Positions 6,338 to 14,893 of a stretch of DNA of 14,894 nt are shown here, in pieces. The notes beneath the pieces were generated by a model that saw only the letters and a list, made by a program, of their open reading frames with translations, was not told the origin of the DNA and made no database searches. Both the position numbers and the translations under genes were made by a program. This DNA is from Candidatus Helarchaeota archaeon. GTDB lineage: Archaea; Asgardarchaeota; Lokiarchaeia; Helarchaeales; HEL-GB-A. How positions within the stretch are numbered: the stretch's first letter is position 1; each line of letters starts with the position of its first letter. The stretch lies in contig JABXJU010000102.1 in NCBI GenBank assembly GCA_013375405.1, positions 1-14,894 on the forward strand, in the 5' to 3' direction.

Positions 6338-7291
6338 ATAGCAGCTAATGAAATTCTCCAAATTATATTTCTTGGAATTCTGAGTGGACTCACAGTTATC
6401 TTTATTTTCTTTCTTCTTCGTCAAAAATCCCAACTACTCAGATTACAACAGCAACTAAAGCGGGAAAAGCCTCAAGATGAAAACGAAGAAAGTGTTTCTG
6501 AAAGAAGACAGGATACCGCGAGGTTAGAGCGGCCGAAAGATGAAGATTTTTCTGAAAATTTTCGAATAATTAAAGATCTCCAATCAAAATTAGATGGGCT
6601 TACGATCGAAATGAAGATTAGGGGCGAAATGATAGTTGAAAGAGATAATAAAATTGCAGAAATGCATAAGAAAATTCATGATTTAAATGCACAAATTACA
6701 ATTTTTAAAGACCAAATTGCCCCAGCCCTTGAACATACAATAACCAAATTAAAATCTCAGGAAAAAAAACTGCAGGATACGATTGAACAACAAAAGTCAG
6801 AATTGCAATTGAAAGATGAGCGAATTTCTGCCTCACAAAACATCCTTGAAAAAGCTGGAATGGGCCAACTATTAGAATTCGAAAAATTTCAGATCACTAT
6901 CAATAAAAATCATCAAATAATTAAACAACAGATAGAAAAAATCAAAGATCTCCAAGCACAGGTTGATCAATTACCAATTATATGTCTTCGTATGACGAAT
7001 GAGATTAAAAGTCGTGAGTCGGAGGTTCATTCTTTTAAACTATATAATAAAGTTCTTAATAAGAAACTCATTGAAGTTCAAAAGGAATTGGCCCAAAAGT
7101 CTGGTGAATCAGATGATGCAATCAGCGAATTGTCCAAAAATTTAATCGAAATGCAAGATCAATTACAAAGAGAAAAAGAGAAAATAGCGAATCTTGATAG
7201 AGAAATCCTAATTTTGAATAGTCTAATCATGGAAAAAGAGTCTAAAATTAACACCTTAGAAGAAAAAGTTCAAAAATTCATATTTGAATAG
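6338..7291 (+). CDS. N-terminally membrane-anchored coiled-coil protein (non-canonical or mis-sequenced start)
   Basis: This is a protein of about 317 residues and unknown function. The frame is open from 6326 to 7291 without a stop. The first ~91 codons, before ATG 6611, encode a clear membrane helix (about residues 8-27, IIFLGILSGLTVIFIFFLL) followed by a basic RQK patch and a charged linker, then long heptad-rich coiled coil (about 105-190 and 220-315, dominated by E, K, Q, L, I). The linker even flows into the coiled coil, so starting at 6611 would cut the protein. The likely start is ATA at 6338, 4 nt after AGGTGAG, giving AANEILQ; a single A-to-G difference would make it a normal ATG. 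The plan (one TM, then coiled coil) recalls the front of RmuC proteins, but no nuclease domain follows. It lies after eS1, probably with its own promoter. Confidence 0.72.
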   Translation: MAANEILQIIFLGILSGLTVIFIFFLLRQKSQLLRLQQQLKREKPQDENEESVSERRQDTARLERPKDEDFSENFRIIKDLQSKLDGLTIEMKIRGEMIVERDNKIAEMHKKIHDLNAQITIFKDQIAPALEHTITKLKSQEKKLQDTIEQQKSELQLKDERISASQNILEKAGMGQLLEFEKFQITINKNHQIIKQQIEKIKDLQAQVDQLPIICLRMTNEIKSRESEVHSFKLYNKVLNKKLIEVQKELAQKSGESDDAISELSKNLIEMQDQLQREKEKIANLDREILILNSLIMEKESKINTLEEKVQKFIFE

Positions 7292-7402
7292 TAGTATTTT
7301 CCAATTAATTTTCTATCTCCTTTCGTTCAAAGAAGATTTTTAATCAAGTTCCGTTTTCTATTATGTAATACGGTTCTATTTTCAAAGACGGGATGTGAAG
7401 CT

Positions 7403-8650
7403 ATGAAAGCTGTAATAATGGCAGCAGGGGAAGGAAAAAGATTACGCCCATTGACTCTTACCAGACCAAAACCAATGATTCCGATAGTAGGAAAACCATT
7501 TTTACAAATTATTTTAGAATTTCTCAAAGAGGTTGGAATTTCAGATATTATTCTTGTAGTTGGATATAAACAAGAGCAAATCTCTCAGTATTTTCAAGAT
7601 GGATCCCAATTTGGATTGAATATACAGTATATTACTCAAAAAGATCAGTTAGGAACTGGCCATGCTGCACTTTGCGCCAAGGAATTAATTCAATCAGAAG
7701 ATTTTCTTTTAATGAATGGGGATATTCTCATATCTTCAGAAACTCTTATTCAATTAATTCAAAAATTTGAATCATTATCTCACACTTCTTTAATATCAGT
7801 TAAAAAAATTCCAGATCCATCCAGTTACGGAATTGTCAAGTTTAATGAAGATAGTGAAGATGTTATTAAGATTATCGAAAAACCTTCCACTACAGAACTG
7901 AGTAAAGACGCATATACTAATGCGGGCTTATATGTTTTTAATCCATCTATCTTTGCTGCAATCCAACAAACTCCGAAATCTCCTCGGGGGGAAATAGAAA
8001 TTACGGATTCCATTCAAATCTTGATTGATCAAGGAGAACCTATTAAATGTTTTAAGATTAAAGATTTCTGGCTAGATCTTGGGAAACCTTGGGATCTATT
8101 AGATGCAAACCAGTTCTTTTTGAATCGGGTGAAATTCTCTAATCAAGGCTCTATTGAAGAGAATGTGAAAGTTGTTGGGAAAGTAGGAATAGGAAAAGGC
8201 ACTATTATTCGATCTGGATCGTATCTCATGGGCCCTCTATTTATTGGACAGAATTGTGATATTGGCCCTAATTGTTATATCCGCGATTGCTGTAGTATTG
8301 GAAACAATGTCCGCATTGGGCATGCATGTGAGGTGAAAAATAGTATAATTTTTGATAATTCGAAAATACCTCACCTCTCCTATATAGGTGATAGCATAAT
8401 CGGTAGTGATGTCAATCTTGGAGCAGGGACCATTACTGCCAATCTTCGATTTGATAAAAAAACCATTCCAATCACTATAAAAGGCGAGCGGGTGGACAGT
8501 GGTCGAAAAAAAATGGGAGTAATAATTGGAGATGGAGCTCAGACGGGGATTGGAACTACCATTATGCCTGGTATAAAAATTGGGCCTAATAGCATCATTA
8601 GTGCCAACAGCATTGTCAAATCTGATGTTCCTCCCGAAACTCAAATATAG
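7403..8650 (+). CDS. Bifunctional sugar-1-phosphate nucleotidylyltransferase / acetyltransferase (GlmU-like)
   Basis: This 415-residue two-domain enzyme activates sugar-1-phosphates with UTP or dTTP and, like characterised archaeal homologues, may also acetylate amino-sugar-1-phosphates, feeding UDP-GlcNAc-type donors to glycosylation. The N-terminal Rossmann-like domain has AAGEGKRLRPLT (residues 7-18), RPKPMIPIVGKP (21-32), QLGTGHAAL (82-90), NGD (105-107, metal Asp) and FWLDLGKPW (222-230). The C-terminal half (about 245-405) is a left-handed parallel beta-helix of hexapeptide repeats (IGxxxxIG, I-G-P-N) carrying the GlmU-style PHLSYIGDS with H324, GAGTITANLRFD and the SGRKKMGVIIGD loop. 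The ATG is good; the upstream GGGATGTGA is a poor ribosome site. It is convergent with the giant glycoprotein-like gene. The exact sugar cannot be read from sequence. Confidence 0.92.
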   Translation: MKAVIMAAGEGKRLRPLTLTRPKPMIPIVGKPFLQIILEFLKEVGISDIILVVGYKQEQISQYFQDGSQFGLNIQYITQKDQLGTGHAALCAKELIQSEDFLLMNGDILISSETLIQLIQKFESLSHTSLISVKKIPDPSSYGIVKFNEDSEDVIKIIEKPSTTELSKDAYTNAGLYVFNPSIFAAIQQTPKSPRGEIEITDSIQILIDQGEPIKCFKIKDFWLDLGKPWDLLDANQFFLNRVKFSNQGSIEENVKVVGKVGIGKGTIIRSGSYLMGPLFIGQNCDIGPNCYIRDCCSIGNNVRIGHACEVKNSIIFDNSKIPHLSYIGDSIIGSDVNLGAGTITANLRFDKKTIPITIKGERVDSGRKKMGVIIGDGAQTGIGTTIMPGIKIGPNSIISANSIVKSDVPPETQI

Positions 8651-8683
8651 AAAAAAGAAGAAAAAGAAATATCCCTATTTCTT
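8651..8683 (-). terminator. Intrinsic-type terminator of the giant surface-protein gene
   Basis: A perfect 8-bp inverted repeat (AAGAAATA 8664-8671, TATTTCTT 8676-8683) with a 4-nt loop overlaps the stop codon (8675-8677) of the giant gene. On the minus strand it is followed at once by a T-rich tract (8651-8665 read in reverse, TTTTTCTTCTTTTTT). Stem plus U-tract is the classic terminator form; archaea mainly need the U-tract. Confidence 0.6.
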
Positions 8684-11600
8684 AATAAGGCGTCTCACTG
8701 AATTAGCTCTTTCTATAAATTCGTTTGCTGCATCTTCCTCTCCTATTTGTATAAACAGTTCTGAAATTTCCTCATAATAATTCTTTGCGTCAGTATATTT
8801 TTTCTTATTAAGGGATTTTTCGGCTTTTTGCATTAGTTCTGCAATGTTTTTACGAACTACTGCTTCATTTGCAACCCTCTTTTTTGGTTTCAGTAATTCT
8901 ATTTCTTCAGCTTTTACTCTATACCGATGTTCGCTTTCCTTATCATCAATCATCGCAGCTAAAACTGAAGCTCTTTCATAAAGTTCTCTCGCAAGAACTG
9001 ATTTGCCAGTTTTTAACGCACCTCTGGCATTTTTCACTGTAACTGCAAGTTCAGCTTTTGTTTCTTCAAGTTCATCCTTTGATACTTTAGCAATGGGTTT
9101 TACAGGTTTCTTAACAAATTTATCTTCTTCAACTTCAACTTTTTCTGCAAATCGTTTTTCCTTGGCTTTATTAAGATAATAATTAGCTTGTTTCATATAC
9201 GTTCGTGCTACTTCTTTACCTTCAATACTCTCAGATATTGTGGCAATACGCTTATAATATCGGGCGACTACTGCATATCTATTATTATTTGTGGCATCCT
9301 CAACATTTACCAATAATTTTTTCCGTTCAAGCATTAAACTGCGGACTTCTGGACTTATTTCTTTCATGGATAATTGTTTTCTACAAAATTCGATATCTCT
9401 TTTAAATTTCTTAACTGATGCTAAATTTCCTAATTCTAATGCATATATTGTAAGCAAACTATATACATCTACCGCCCTTTCATAATCTTTCTCTCTAACC
9501 AATCCTTTCGCTTTTAGAATAAGCGATTTTTGTGTTTCCACCATTTCATCTTCCCATTCCTCTTTTGACTTTTCGCTTGCCAATGAATCCCTCTCACGAG
9601 CTAGTTTTGCCCATCCCGTAAAGCGCTTAATCCCTTCATCATCTCCTATTAATAGCATAATCTTGGCAGCCTCTTCAAAATTTTCAGCTGCGGTAATAAA
9701 ATTTTGTTTTGCCATTGCTTTATCTGCTTTTGATAAATAGACACCACTTTTTTTCCTTAAATCCCCTTGTTTCAAAGCTTCGATCCGTTCATGTGCAGCA
9801 TCGGCGAGTTTTAAGAATTTTGCAGCTTGGTCCCGTTCTCCTAACATTCGTGAGATTTCAGCCACTTGACGATAATTTCGAGAAGCCTCAACAATATCTC
9901 GTTCTCTAATTGCACCTCTAGCTTTATCTAAAAGTCTTTCTTTTTGTTCTTCTAAATCTTTTTGTCTTGATTTCTGGGTTCCATACTTTTGCATTTCTTT
10001 AGCTTTAAGGAAAAATTCTCTTGCTACACTCTTATCGGCTAATTCCAAGGTGAGATTTCCTGCTTTTTCATACAATTTCCCTGCTTTCTCAAAATCCATT
10101 TTTCCACTCGCAATTTCAGCTTCTTTCAACGTTTCACTTCGAGTTTCCTGAATTTCTTGTGTAATTATCGTAATTTCGCGTCTATTTTCAGCTCTTCTTT
10201 GAATAAGAGCGCGTTTTTTATCCTCGATTGACATAAATCTCCTTCTCAGTCTTGAAAATGAATAGTATCCAAGGAGGGCTAAAATAGCAACCGCAACAAT
10301 TATCAAAATGGGAAGTGCCCATTTTTCTAATAAAGCTTGCCAAGGATCAAAGGAGACAACGATCGCAGGTTCAGAATAAGTTACTTTTCCATCCTCTGCT
10401 TCATAAGATGCAAGAATATAAATGGAAATTGATTCTTCTGGAGCACGAAATGTAATAGAGGCGGTTCCATTTCCATCAGTCGAACCATTCATATAATGAA
10501 TTTCAGTTACATCTTCTGAAAATACGACGAATATAGTGAAATTTATCAAGGCATTTCCAATTGGATGCGTACTATTTGATAAATCCGCTTGAATTAACAA
10601 ATTATCTCCCACTGTAACACTAGATGGAACTCGGATAGTTAAATTATAAGATATACTGGCCACAAAAATAAGAGTAGAATTCCATACATCTGTCAAATTA
10701 TTTGTTCCGGCAAAATAACTACTAATATCAATATGATTTGCTCCTTCCAAGACCAAATACTGAATAAATCCCATCCCTGAAGTATTTGTAAATAAATCCT
10801 GTTGGAACAGACTGTCTGAGCCATTGTGAAAATTTGTATTAATCGAGTAACTAATCCACTGATTGGGTATAGGCGTTGAGTCATTGGTCTGTAATTTAAA
10901 TGTTACATCTAGTAATTCTCCTACCTCTATTTCTTCTGGTAAATAGATTGCGAGTTCAGTTTGAATTTTTGACACAATATGAAATTCAATTAAGAGATTA
11001 GTATATTCATAATTAGGAGATGCTGCATTTGACCTAATTACAAGAGTGTAGTCTCCAATTGTAATCCCAGTTAAATTTATGAGAGCTTGATAGCTCCCTA
11101 ATCCGACATGCCCTAAATCAGTTGGTGGTATCTCCCCCACTATTTCATATTGTAAATTCTCATTCTCGATCAACGAATTGTGATAAGTATCCAAATAATT
11201 AACACTCAATAGATACTGTTCCCCATAATAGGCGGTGATATTCATGTCAGGCGAGATTATCAATGTTGGAATTTTATTAACTTCTAAATTAAGGTTAGAA
11301 ATAGACTTGTTGTATTTTGCCGTGAGCGAAGAGTTGATCCTTAATGAAAATAATGAGGCACTCAACCCTGTTAAATCAATTGTAGTGTTATAAAATCCGT
11401 TCTCATCATAAATGAAGGAACCTGTGATTGAACCAGGTGTAATTTCATATGTCACGGCAAGATTCTCAACAATTCTATTTTTTGAATCCTTGAGTTGGAT
11501 GGAAAAATCCAATGACTCATTAATATACCCAGAAACAGTCCCACTTTCAGTAATAATAACAATATTCAATCGAGAAACATTCAACATCATTATTTCACTT

Positions 11601-14600
11601 GCATTCTGATAATCCATAGCCCATGAATCAAAATTAATCTGATACTCACCTGATATATAATCCGTTAAATTTATTATTGTATAATATTCACCCGCAGTTC
11701 CAGTTGGAAGCATTTGTTGCCTATCCCCTTGCAATTCATACCAAACCATTCCATTAATTGGTTGAAGATTGTATGTATCGTTCAATTGTACTCTAACTTC
11801 AACGAAATCGTCAATCTCAGCGTTTATCATTGATTCGAGAGGATAAAGCTGGGAGGGTAATTTTGTTATGTTGACTGTAATTGTGATACGCTGGTCCCCA
11901 TAAAACGCCTTTCCAATGCGAATATCTAACGTATAGTTTTGTCCTGCCATAGGTGATGCTAATTTATTACTATCTGCCCAGACTGTATAATTTCCTCCTA
12001 CTATATTTTGCCATATACAGGATTCACCACCGAAACTTGCAGATATAGTTGCCCCTCCTATGCCAGCTCCGTCCGAGGCATTTACAAATTCAAACGTAAC
12101 AGTCCAGTTCTCCTTAGCATAAATTATAGCATAAGTTCCAGTTAAATTCTCTGCAAATAATGATAAAATATTTGTAGCATATCCATATATTTCCAAATGA
12201 ATTATTAGGTTTGCAGTTTCGTAGTTATTTTTACTTGCACTTATTAGAATTGAATAGTTATTCAAAGCTACTTTTGAGATATTCAATGAGATATTATAAT
12301 ATCCACCGCCTAATTCCTGCACAACATAATCTTTTATAATTGACCAATTTGATTGAATTGTTCCCCCTAATATCCCAATATCATCTACCAGATCCTTATA
12401 ATACACTGTCACATTTACAACACCATCATCTTGGTAGGTGGCCCTCGGGATAATAGTTTGATTATTGAGAGAGGTGGTTTTATTGTTAAATATTAAAGTT
12501 AAATACGCTCTTTGCGATTGATAGACATCTCCCTCAATATGGAATAATAATTTGTAGATGTAGGCAGAAAAATTGGCAAATATGATGGTGTATTCCTCAG
12601 TACCCCCATCATATGTAACGGAATAATTAACCCCTTCTTGTAGCACACCCCGATAACCTAAATCATAGTCATATTTCCAATCAATTGTGATGTTATCCGT
12701 CACGATAGAATGTCCGGTTAAATTAGTATATGTAAAACTGAAGGGGATGGGCGTATTCCAGAAAGTTTCTTTAGCCGTATCATTAAAGATCAAATTAGTT
12801 CCATACTGTTTTACTTGGAGCGTAATTAAATAATTCGTATAATTCTGAATATCACTCCATGCTGTTGCATTAATATAAATTGGGTAGGTTCCATGAGTAT
12901 TAGGTGATGTTATTGTAGTAGTCCATGCCCACTTACCTCCAACAGAAGTATTCAACATTGCTTGTGGCGCAGATCCTTGGAAAGTATATGTGACATTTGC
13001 TCCCATGGTTTTATTTAGGTACAAGGTTCCCCACGAACTTCCTGTCCAAAATGACATGTTATAGAATACTGTTAAATTAAAGATTTGCCCTTTTGCCATT
13101 TCAATGATCGTGCCTCTATGATCTGGACTTACTATCACAATCTCTGTCGAGTTATAGACCTGAATGCTTGTGTTCCAAATTCCCGCTTCGGTCCCGTTGA
13201 ACCAGGATACTGTGAGCAGGTATACTCCATTTTGATGAATGCTCTGGGCAACGTTCCACGTGATATTAATAAAGTCCCCTACCCCTTTTCCGCTAATCGT
13301 GTCATCGAGAATTTGCTGGTAGGGATCCATTACATACAATCTAGCAGTATCGTTTCCACTATCGAAAACGGGGCGAATTAAACGTGCGGAAATATTGACC
13401 ATATCAAAGGTGTAAATTTCCGTTTTTGAAATCGTGAGGTTCGAAATCCAATTGTAACCCTCACAAGTAACTACCCACATGCCATTATCTGCATCACTTA
13501 TTATCACATATTTCGAATTAATGATTTCTTCCCATGAACTACTGCTATGTTCAACTGAATTATAATACACGTTGGTCGAGTTCCACGTAGTTGGAATGGT
13601 AACATTAATCCTTTTATTGTATGATCCTGTGGCAAAGATGGCCGGAATGGTGACGTTCCACTCCACGATTGGATTCATGGGCTCTGCGTTATATGAAGTT
13701 ATAGCAGTCCCTATCTCCAAAATCTGACTTGTCCAATTGACTTGAAAGGATATATTATACCATGTAGAAGAAATATTGAATGGAATTGAACCAGAAGGTT
13801 CGGGTATGAGTAGAGTTGTACTATTCCAGGTTCCAAGGTCCGTTACTAACTCATTATTTATTGTCATATTAATTTCGGATGGCTTTGTTTGATTCTTCAA
13901 CGCCTTTAAATTCAATCGCAATGTACAATCTGTTGGCGTCGGTATATCATACCATTCATCTGCGAATCCTTGGTAATAGACATGTCCCTGATCGCCCTCT
14001 GGGTCCGAACCATCATTGCTATAATACCAATATAGCGACCTATTAGTGCTGAAGCTTATAAAAAATGTGTTTCCAAATGTATTTTCTATAGCTAAGGTAG
14101 GTTTAACAGCCAATGAACCATTCCAATAAGGTGCTGAACTTGCTGAAACCCATTCCATGAACGGCCAAACTGTCATATCAAGTCCTCCCCATTCTGTTTC
14201 GTTATAAATTACCTGATCTGGTTCAGGCTTTCCTTTTCCAACGCTATAGGTTGCATTATATATAATTATGTCGGTATAAATAATTCTAACTGAATCGGGA
14301 AACAAAATACTCAAATCGGTGGAAAACACAAAATCAATCGCATCCACTATACAACTATCGGTAATATTGAAACTCATTACCCATCTTTGTGTATGAACTG
14401 GATATCTAAAACCCTCAAATACTATTTCATAGTCTTCTTCTAGTAGGTAATGGAAATCATACAAAGATACATTTGAAACAGCTATATCGGTAAATGTGGA
14501 GTTCCATCCTTGAACGGGAAGTAAAAAGCCATTTTCATCCACCTGTTCGGTCCCATTTAAGAAACATGTCAAATTTATTTGGGTCTCTCCTGTAGGAAAT

Positions 14601-14893
14601 GGTGGTGGTTCGTTGATGACGACTATAACAGTATCGGGGACGCCCCACTGGTTATTTGAGTCATTGAATTCAATTATATATTCAAACGTGCCGGTCATAG
14701 ATGTATTTATCGGGTAATTTACCGAAATACCGCTTGTCCAAGTGTTCCAAACTCCTGGGGTTCCATTAATTGACACCCTGTAATACCCAGCCCCCACGTC
14801 ATCAGTTAAAATCCAATTTATATAGGTGACATAATCTATTATAGTAGTAATGTCCCCTGGTTGGGTTGAGACTGGCGGATTATCTAAAGATAC
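8675..14893 (-). CDS. Giant single-pass surface protein: Ig-like repeats outside, helical repeats inside (5' end beyond window)
   Basis: This is one open frame of about 2,072 codons running off the right edge. The GTG at 14797 is not the true start, because 32 more sense codons precede it and encode the front of an Ig-like domain. Residues below count from that GTG. About 1-62 (with the upstream 32) form an Ig/HYR-like domain; 70-780 are beta-rich unknown domains; about 780-1485 are seven ~100-residue Ig-like repeats; 1494-1512 form one membrane helix (WALPILIIVAVAILALL) followed by RLRRR; 1522-2040 hold seven charged alpha-helical repeats. About 70 N-x-S/T sequons lie outside the membrane and almost none inside, which fits an N-out, C-in topology, and there are only about five ectodomain cysteines. 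The signal peptide should lie upstream. A role in adhesion or sensing is inferred. The same helical repeat occurs in the zinc-ribbon protein at 880-1476. Confidence 0.88.
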   Translation of the reverse strand, partial: VSLDNPPVSTQPGDITTIIDYVTYINWILTDDVGAGYYRVSINGTPGVWNTWTSGISVNYPINTSMTGTFEYIIEFNDSNNQWGVPDTVIVVINEPPPFPTGETQINLTCFLNGTEQVDENGFLLPVQGWNSTFTDIAVSNVSLYDFHYLLEEDYEIVFEGFRYPVHTQRWVMSFNITDSCIVDAIDFVFSTDLSILFPDSVRIIYTDIIIYNATYSVGKGKPEPDQVIYNETEWGGLDMTVWPFMEWVSASSAPYWNGSLAVKPTLAIENTFGNTFFISFSTNRSLYWYYSNDGSDPEGDQGHVYYQGFADEWYDIPTPTDCTLRLNLKALKNQTKPSEINMTINNELVTDLGTWNSTTLLIPEPSGSIPFNISSTWYNISFQVNWTSQILEIGTAITSYNAEPMNPIVEWNVTIPAIFATGSYNKRINVTIPTTWNSTNVYYNSVEHSSSSWEEIINSKYVIISDADNGMWVVTCEGYNWISNLTISKTEIYTFDMVNISARLIRPVFDSGNDTARLYVMDPYQQILDDTISGKGVGDFINITWNVAQSIHQNGVYLLTVSWFNGTEAGIWNTSIQVYNSTEIVIVSPDHRGTIIEMAKGQIFNLTVFYNMSFWTGSSWGTLYLNKTMGANVTYTFQGSAPQAMLNTSVGGKWAWTTTITSPNTHGTYPIYINATAWSDIQNYTNYLITLQVKQYGTNLIFNDTAKETFWNTPIPFSFTYTNLTGHSIVTDNITIDWKYDYDLGYRGVLQEGVNYSVTYDGGTEEYTIIFANFSAYIYKLLFHIEGDVYQSQRAYLTLIFNNKTTSLNNQTIIPRATYQDDGVVNVTVYYKDLVDDIGILGGTIQSNWSIIKDYVVQELGGGYYNISLNISKVALNNYSILISASKNNYETANLIIHLEIYGYATNILSLFAENLTGTYAIIYAKENWTVTFEFVNASDGAGIGGATISASFGGESCIWQNIVGGNYTVWADSNKLASPMAGQNYTLDIRIGKAFYGDQRITITVNITKLPSQLYPLESMINAEIDDFVEVRVQLNDTYNLQPINGMVWYELQGDRQQMLPTGTAGEYYTIINLTDYISGEYQINFDSWAMDYQNASEIMMLNVSRLNIVIITESGTVSGYINESLDFSIQLKDSKNRIVENLAVTYEITPGSITGSFIYDENGFYNTTIDLTGLSASLFSLRINSSLTAKYNKSISNLNLEVNKIPTLIISPDMNITAYYGEQYLLSVNYLDTYHNSLIENENLQYEIVGEIPPTDLGHVGLGSYQALINLTGITIGDYTLVIRSNAASPNYEYTNLLIEFHIVSKIQTELAIYLPEEIEVGELLDVTFKLQTNDSTPIPNQWISYSINTNFHNGSDSLFQQDLFTNTSGMGFIQYLVLEGANHIDISSYFAGTNNLTDVWNSTLIFVASISYNLTIRVPSSVTVGDNLLIQADLSNSTHPIGNALINFTIFVVFSEDVTEIHYMNGSTDGNGTASITFRAPEESISIYILASYEAEDGKVTYSEPAIVVSFDPWQALLEKWALPILIIVAVAILALLGYYSFSRLRRRFMSIEDKKRALIQRRAENRREITIITQEIQETRSETLKEAEIASGKMDFEKAGKLYEKAGNLTLELADKSVAREFFLKAKEMQKYGTQKSRQKDLEEQKERLLDKARGAIRERDIVEASRNYRQVAEISRMLGERDQAAKFLKLADAAHERIEALKQGDLRKKSGVYLSKADKAMAKQNFITAAENFEEAAKIMLLIGDDEGIKRFTGWAKLARERDSLASEKSKEEWEDEMVETQKSLILKAKGLVREKDYERAVDVYSLLTIYALELGNLASVKKFKRDIEFCRKQLSMKEISPEVRSLMLERKKLLVNVEDATNNNRYAVVARYYKRIATISESIEGKEVARTYMKQANYYLNKAKEKRFAEKVEVEEDKFVKKPVKPIAKVSKDELEETKAELAVTVKNARGALKTGKSVLARELYERASVLAAMIDDKESEHRYRVKAEEIELLKPKKRVANEAVVRKNIAELMQKAEKSLNKKKYTDAKNYYEEISELFIQIGEEDAANEFIERANSVRRLIKK
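8678..10145 (-). repeat. Seven cytosolic alpha-helical (TPR/SNAP-like) protein repeats
   Basis: Seven diverged copies, spaced about 60-90 residues, share the pattern A..A......Y..A...Y..IA.L...LGD...A..F...A. Approximate boundaries on the minus strand: 10145-9970, 9965-9770, 9765-9555, 9545-9350, 9345-9145, 9066-8867 and 8866-8678, with a charged K/V/E/P linker between the fifth and sixth. The helices are highly charged and lack membrane segments. The repeat resembles TPR-type or alpha-SNAP-type helical hairpins, but no named family can be fixed by eye. Confidence 0.75.
10262..10318 (-). other. Single transmembrane helix of the giant protein
   Basis: This segment encodes about 19 hydrophobic residues (ALPILIIVAVAILALLGYY region) preceded by WQALLEKW and followed by SFSRLRRRF. 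The basic residues after the helix follow the positive-inside rule and put the helical-repeat tail in the cytosol. Confidence 0.85.
10345..12465 (-). repeat. About seven tandem ~100-residue Ig-like beta-sandwich repeats
   Basis: Repeat boundaries at about 12465, 12175, 11870, 11560, 11270, 10965 and 10645 give a period near 300 nt. Each unit carries a G-E/G-Y-Y...I-N-L-T-type strand pair, a G-x-Y-x-I-x-I strand, and a final L-x-V/I strand joined to the next unit by a short hydrophobic link (for example VNITKLPS, LNVSRLNIV, LEVNKIPTL, HIVSKIQTEL). The last copy, with TDGNGTASITFRAP, resembles invasin/Big-type Ig domains. Copies are diverged, so this is old duplication rather than recent expansion. 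Confidence 0.7.

Noticed and set aside
6611..7291. Coiled-coil gene starting at ATG 6611
   Set aside because: The frame is open far upstream and encodes a TM helix behind AGGTGAG; a start at 6611 has no ribosome site and would begin in the middle of the linker/coiled coil.
7359..7370. Palindrome TATTATGTAATA before the GlmU-like gene
   Set aside because: It is a short AT-only inverted repeat in an AT-rich spacer; it could overlap a weak TATA element but cannot be told from chance.
8237..8644. 135-residue minus-strand open frame
   Set aside because: It is antisense to the hexapeptide beta-helix of the GlmU-like enzyme, whose repetitive codons keep the opposite frame open; no protein-like motif is seen.
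13085..13381. 98-residue plus-strand open frame inside the giant gene
   Set aside because: It is fully antisense to the continuous giant frame, which has coherent repeat structure; no ribosome site or known domain.
8675..14797. Giant gene starting at GTG 14797
   Set aside because: The codons upstream continue an Ig-like domain without a stop to the window edge, and no signal peptide follows the GTG.
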